The position numbers and the translations under genes are program-made. The notes beneath the pieces are model-generated. The model made no database searches. It was not told where the DNA came from and saw nothing but the letters and a program-made list of their open reading frames with translations. A stretch of 64,000 nt of DNA from contig NC_084891.1 in assembly GCF_958979055.1 (NCBI RefSeq), forward strand, positions 29,260,001 through 29,324,000. The letters are read 5' to 3'. Below are positions 59,772 to 64,000 of the stretch, piece after piece (position 1 is the stretch's first letter; every line of letters begins with the position of its first letter). The stretch is from Alnus glutinosa. Lineage: Eukaryota; Streptophyta; Magnoliopsida; Fagales; Betulaceae.

Positions 59772-60103
59772 CACGTGGTATCAACATGTTTTCTAACTAT
59801 GACATTTGACCAATTGACCAACCCGTTGCTATTAACCCGAAAGCATGGTTGGCTTGATATATTTTGTGGCTAAATGCGAGAATTTTAAACGATATATTTT
59901 TTCGTAGACTCCACTCTCTTCATTGGCTTCCTTGTAGTCCACATCTTTCTAGTTAAGTTTCCTAATAAAATAGAAAATGTATTGTTTTTTTGTTTGTACT
60001 AATTGTTGTATTCTTGAGACTCTAACTATTTATTTTTTTATTAAAGTTAAAGAGTTTTTAAAGAAAATATCATGCTTCTTTTATTTTTTTCAAAACCATT
60101 CCA

Positions 60104-60279
60104 GATTATGATTGGTTTTTTTTTTTTTTTTTTTTTTCAAACAAACTTGTATTTGGTGCCTTATTTCACTTGGAAAAACTATTTCAATTTATGATTAGGT
60201 TTTTTTCTTTTTCTTTTTCTTTTTTTCCTTCTTTTTTTCGAACAAACTTGTGTTTGGGAGCCTTATTCCACTTGAAGGT
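60104..60279 (+). repeat. Imperfect tandem duplication in spacer
   Basis: Two copies of about 80-90 bp: TTATGATTGG/TTATGATTAG, a T-rich run, then AACAAACTTGTRTTTGG and CACTTG. The spacer 59780-60533 holds nothing else recognisable. Confidence 0.7.
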
Positions 60280-60533
60280 CTTAGACAACCGCCTAACTCG
60301 CGTTATTGTTGAGCCAGCCCCACTCGAAAGAAACATATTAGACATTCATCATTTAACTATCTCTTAATCATATTCATATAACAAAGTTTTAAACTTATCA
60401 TTAGATTTAAAAAATGAAATGGATATGGAATGAATTTGTATCATTTTCTTAACTCAAAATCATCGAAATTGATTCATTTTTTACGTTCTGACAATATGGT
60501 GCAATTTTGTACCTTGTGACCAGTGCCTATAGG

Positions 60534-61893
<1,360 letters not shown>

Positions 61894-61901
61894 CCTATAG
61901 G

Positions 61902-62209
61902 CTCTATAGCCGGTTGTGGATGTGACAAAACTGCAAGCGTGATATTATGGAGAAATGATATAAAATTGACACTTGACCGTCTCCTTTCGCATTCTTTTCA
62001 TTAAAAAAATAAATTTTAATAAAAAAATATATAAAAAAGCTTACTTTTTAATTAAAATTCATCTTTTCAATAAAAAGAATAAGAGATGAAACGGTCAATT
62101 GTCCCTCCGTATCATTTCTCGACATTATGTATGCAGTTGTAGCCGGGTTTTGAATAAAATGAAAATCGTGAAAAAAAAAGATTGAACTTAAAAGTAAGAT
62201 TTAAAAATG
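61902..62209. other. Intergenic, nothing seen
   Basis: AT-rich spacer with no coding or repeat ends recognised. Confidence 0.5.
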
Positions 62210-62914
62210 TATGCTCCATTTGTTTCGATGTAAAATGATTTTCGTCGTAAAATAATTTTGACGAAATTATTTAAAAAAAAATGATTTTCTCGAAAATATT
62301 TTTCGGTGTTTGGCTCGCACGAAAAAATTACAAAATGTAAAAATAAAAGTTTGGCAAATGCAACTGGAATCCGGCAACGTCCTGTTGCCGTTGCCGGATT
62401 CCGACAAGAAAGTTTGACTGGATCTAGCCAAAATGGCCGAATTCCGGCAGAAAACTTGCGGTTTCGATCGGATCAGGTCATATCCGGCCAGAATCTTCCA
62501 GATCCGGCTCGATCAATGGCAGGATCCGGTCATATCCGGCCACTAATCCCGCTGGATCTCGACAAAGAGCCGGCCAGCCATTTATATTCCGGCCGGAATC
62601 TGGTGGCCGGCATCCGGCGTCGGCAGTATACCGACGACTGGATGTTGTCGGACTCCGGCCCGGTTGGATTCTGACGATTGACAATCGCTAAATTCTGACA
62701 ATCGGATGTCAAACGTGCATGTAAGAACGAATAGTTTAATTTCGAAAAACAATTTACGGTTTTAAAAATCGTAAATTATTTTCGAAAATTAAAGAAGCTT
62801 TTACGGTCAAACTGAAAATGATTTTCATTGACCATTATTTTCGCCCCTACTAAACACCATAAAGTACTAAAATTATTTCTTAGAAATTATTTTACGCCGA
62901 AACAAACGGAGTAG
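62210..62914. mobile_element. TIR element with CCGG-rich core
   Basis: Left CTCCATTTGTTTCGATGTAA and, on the other strand at the right end, CTCCGTTTGTTTCGGCGTAA form terminal repeats. The inner arms (TAAAATGATTTTCG, AAATTATTTTACG) extend the similarity. The core (62360-62690) is unusually GC-rich for this spacer, with many CCGGATC / CCGGCC motifs. The 122-codon open frame across it looks like chance. No clean target duplication was found. Confidence 0.6.
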
Positions 62915-63232
62915 TAGTGAAAATTTAAAATCCTCTTTTCTCTTACACAAAAAAAAAAGTCCTCTTTTCCTACCACGTGGCATTTCGAGATTGGCCTTCT
63001 TGAACAATTTTTAACGATGCGTTACCATATCAGCAATTCTGAGATAAATTGACAAGCGTCACTAGACACGATCAGGTACTTCGCGACACACAAGAAAGAT
63101 TCTGCATTCATCTTTCTCATGAGCCACCAACTATAAACAAATATCCAAATATCAGATAAAACTGAACTCCTTCGTGAGCCACCTCTACCCCGTGTCTCCC
63201 ACTCTCTTTTCGCCAAGAATATATTACATAAC

Positions 63233-64000
63233 ATGTTTCTTCTGCCACCGCCACTCCCAACTCGTTTCCCGATAGTTCCGTTAACTTCTCCAATACACTT
63301 CCGCCACTACTATATATTCCAACCGCCACTTCCCGTCACCGCCGTTACCACCGCCGCTAGCGAAACAACCTCTGGCTCTGTCTATGTTTCTGTTAAGTCA
63401 TCGAGAAAACTTGACGACGACAAGGACGACGAAAACGACCTCGTTTCACTTCATAACAATCGCTACGACTTCACTCCCCTCCTCAACTTCCTTTCCAGTT
63501 CTCCCACTACCACCAGCAGCTCTAATTCGGGTTCGGGTTCGGATCCTCCGACTTCGCTAGAACCGACCGAGTTCCATCTCGCCGAGACGTACCGGGCCGT
63601 GCCGGCCCCCCTCTGGCACTCACTCCTCAAATCCCTCTGCTCTTCATCCTCCATTGGACTAGCGTACTCCGTCGTTTCGTGGCTCCAGAAGCATAACCTC
63701 TGCTTCTCTTACGAGCTGCTCTACTCAATTCTCATCCACGCGCTGGGACGCTCCGAGAAGCTCTACGAGGCGTTTCTGCTCTCCCAGAAACAAACCCTAA
63801 CCCCGCTGACCTACAACGCGCTAATCGGTGCGTGTGCTCGCAACGACGACCTCGAGAAGGCGCTCAATCTGATGTCTCGGATGCGCCGAGACGGTTTCCC
63901 ATCGGATTTCGTCAATTACAGTTTGATAATTCAATCCCTTACCCGCACTAACAAGATTGACTTGCCGATTCTGCAGAAGCTTTATGCCGAAATCGAATGC
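63233..64000 (+). CDS. CRP1: Chloroplast PPR protein, CRP1-like, 5' part
   Basis: Open from ATG 63233 to the window edge (256 codons, no stop). The N-terminus is rich in Pro/Ser/Thr/Arg with few acidic residues (MFLLPPPLPTRFPIVP), as in a plastid transit peptide. A Ser-rich linker follows, then a conserved block with ETYRAVPAPLWHSLLKSLC and ALGRSEKLYEAFLLSQKQ. Pentatricopeptide repeats begin with LTPLTYNALIGACARNDDLE near residue 195. This matches my memory of plant CRP1 (At5g42310 type), which binds petB-petD and psaC RNAs and helps their processing and translation. The start is the first ATG giving that leader; no intron is needed here. The remaining about 450 residues lie past the window. 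Confidence 0.8.
   Translation, partial: MFLLPPPLPTRFPIVPLTSPIHFRHYYIFQPPLPVTAVTTAASETTSGSVYVSVKSSRKLDDDKDDENDLVSLHNNRYDFTPLLNFLSSSPTTTSSSNSGSGSDPPTSLEPTEFHLAETYRAVPAPLWHSLLKSLCSSSSIGLAYSVVSWLQKHNLCFSYELLYSILIHALGRSEKLYEAFLLSQKQTLTPLTYNALIGACARNDDLEKALNLMSRMRRDGFPSDFVNYSLIIQSLTRTNKIDLPILQKLYAEIEC

Noticed and set aside
62306-62674. 122-codon open frame in the CCGG-rich core
   Set aside because: Low-complexity, no start context or family resemblance, and it lies within a TIR element.
63022-63654. Minus-strand open frames near the right edge
   Set aside because: They lie antisense to the CRP1-like reading frame and its leader.

Overview
The window is nuclear DNA of a flowering plant, almost certainly a eudicot. 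It carries a conserved ribosome-biogenesis gene (TSR1) with 21 exons and GT-AG introns, the start of a chloroplast PPR gene (CRP1-like), a cluster of BAHD acyltransferase genes, and plant-type CACTA, MULE, hAT, Harbinger, L1 and LTR elements in AT-rich spacers. A woody eudicot is plausible, but no single feature fixes the species.

Layout. 1-5002: 3' part of a CACTA transposon, whose end lies inside BAHD copy A (5003-5946, minus). 5.9-15 kb: BAHD pseudogene B (minus) between two Harbinger-like elements of about 990 bp, then a long gene-poor stretch. 15-20.5 kb: an RNase H relic cut by a second CACTA end, which abuts a partial Copia element that is itself inserted in BAHD pseudogene C. 20.8-25.8 kb: duplicated flank of C with a tandem TRIM, an L1 3' end and the 5' half of a MULE. 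25.8-46.1 kb: three plus-strand BAHD units. D has one frameshift; E (31171-32538) and F (44393-45757) are intact. Between E and F lies a full-length but defective L1 (33275-41664) that carries three nested insertions. 46.1-47 kb: a foldback element and a decayed BAHD fragment G. 47.8-58.4 kb: TSR1 (minus). 58.4-63.2 kb: intergenic, with hAT-like and foldback elements. 63.2-64 kb: start of the CRP1-like PPR gene, cut by the window edge.

How it fits together. TSR1 and CRP1 are ordinary single-copy housekeeping genes. The rest is a locus where one BAHD gene has been copied at least eight times in both orientations, mostly broken, with two copies still able to encode a full enzyme. Insertion junctions, target duplications and empty sites let many events be ordered. 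The BAHD E and F upstream regions contain a stretch that matches TSR1 exon 2 and intron 1. That ties the cluster's history to its neighbour. I found no wholly new biological system. The strongest leads are the TSR1-derived sequence in the BAHD 5' flanks, the truncated BAHD-CACTA fusion reading frame, and inverted BAHD repeats that could make small RNAs.
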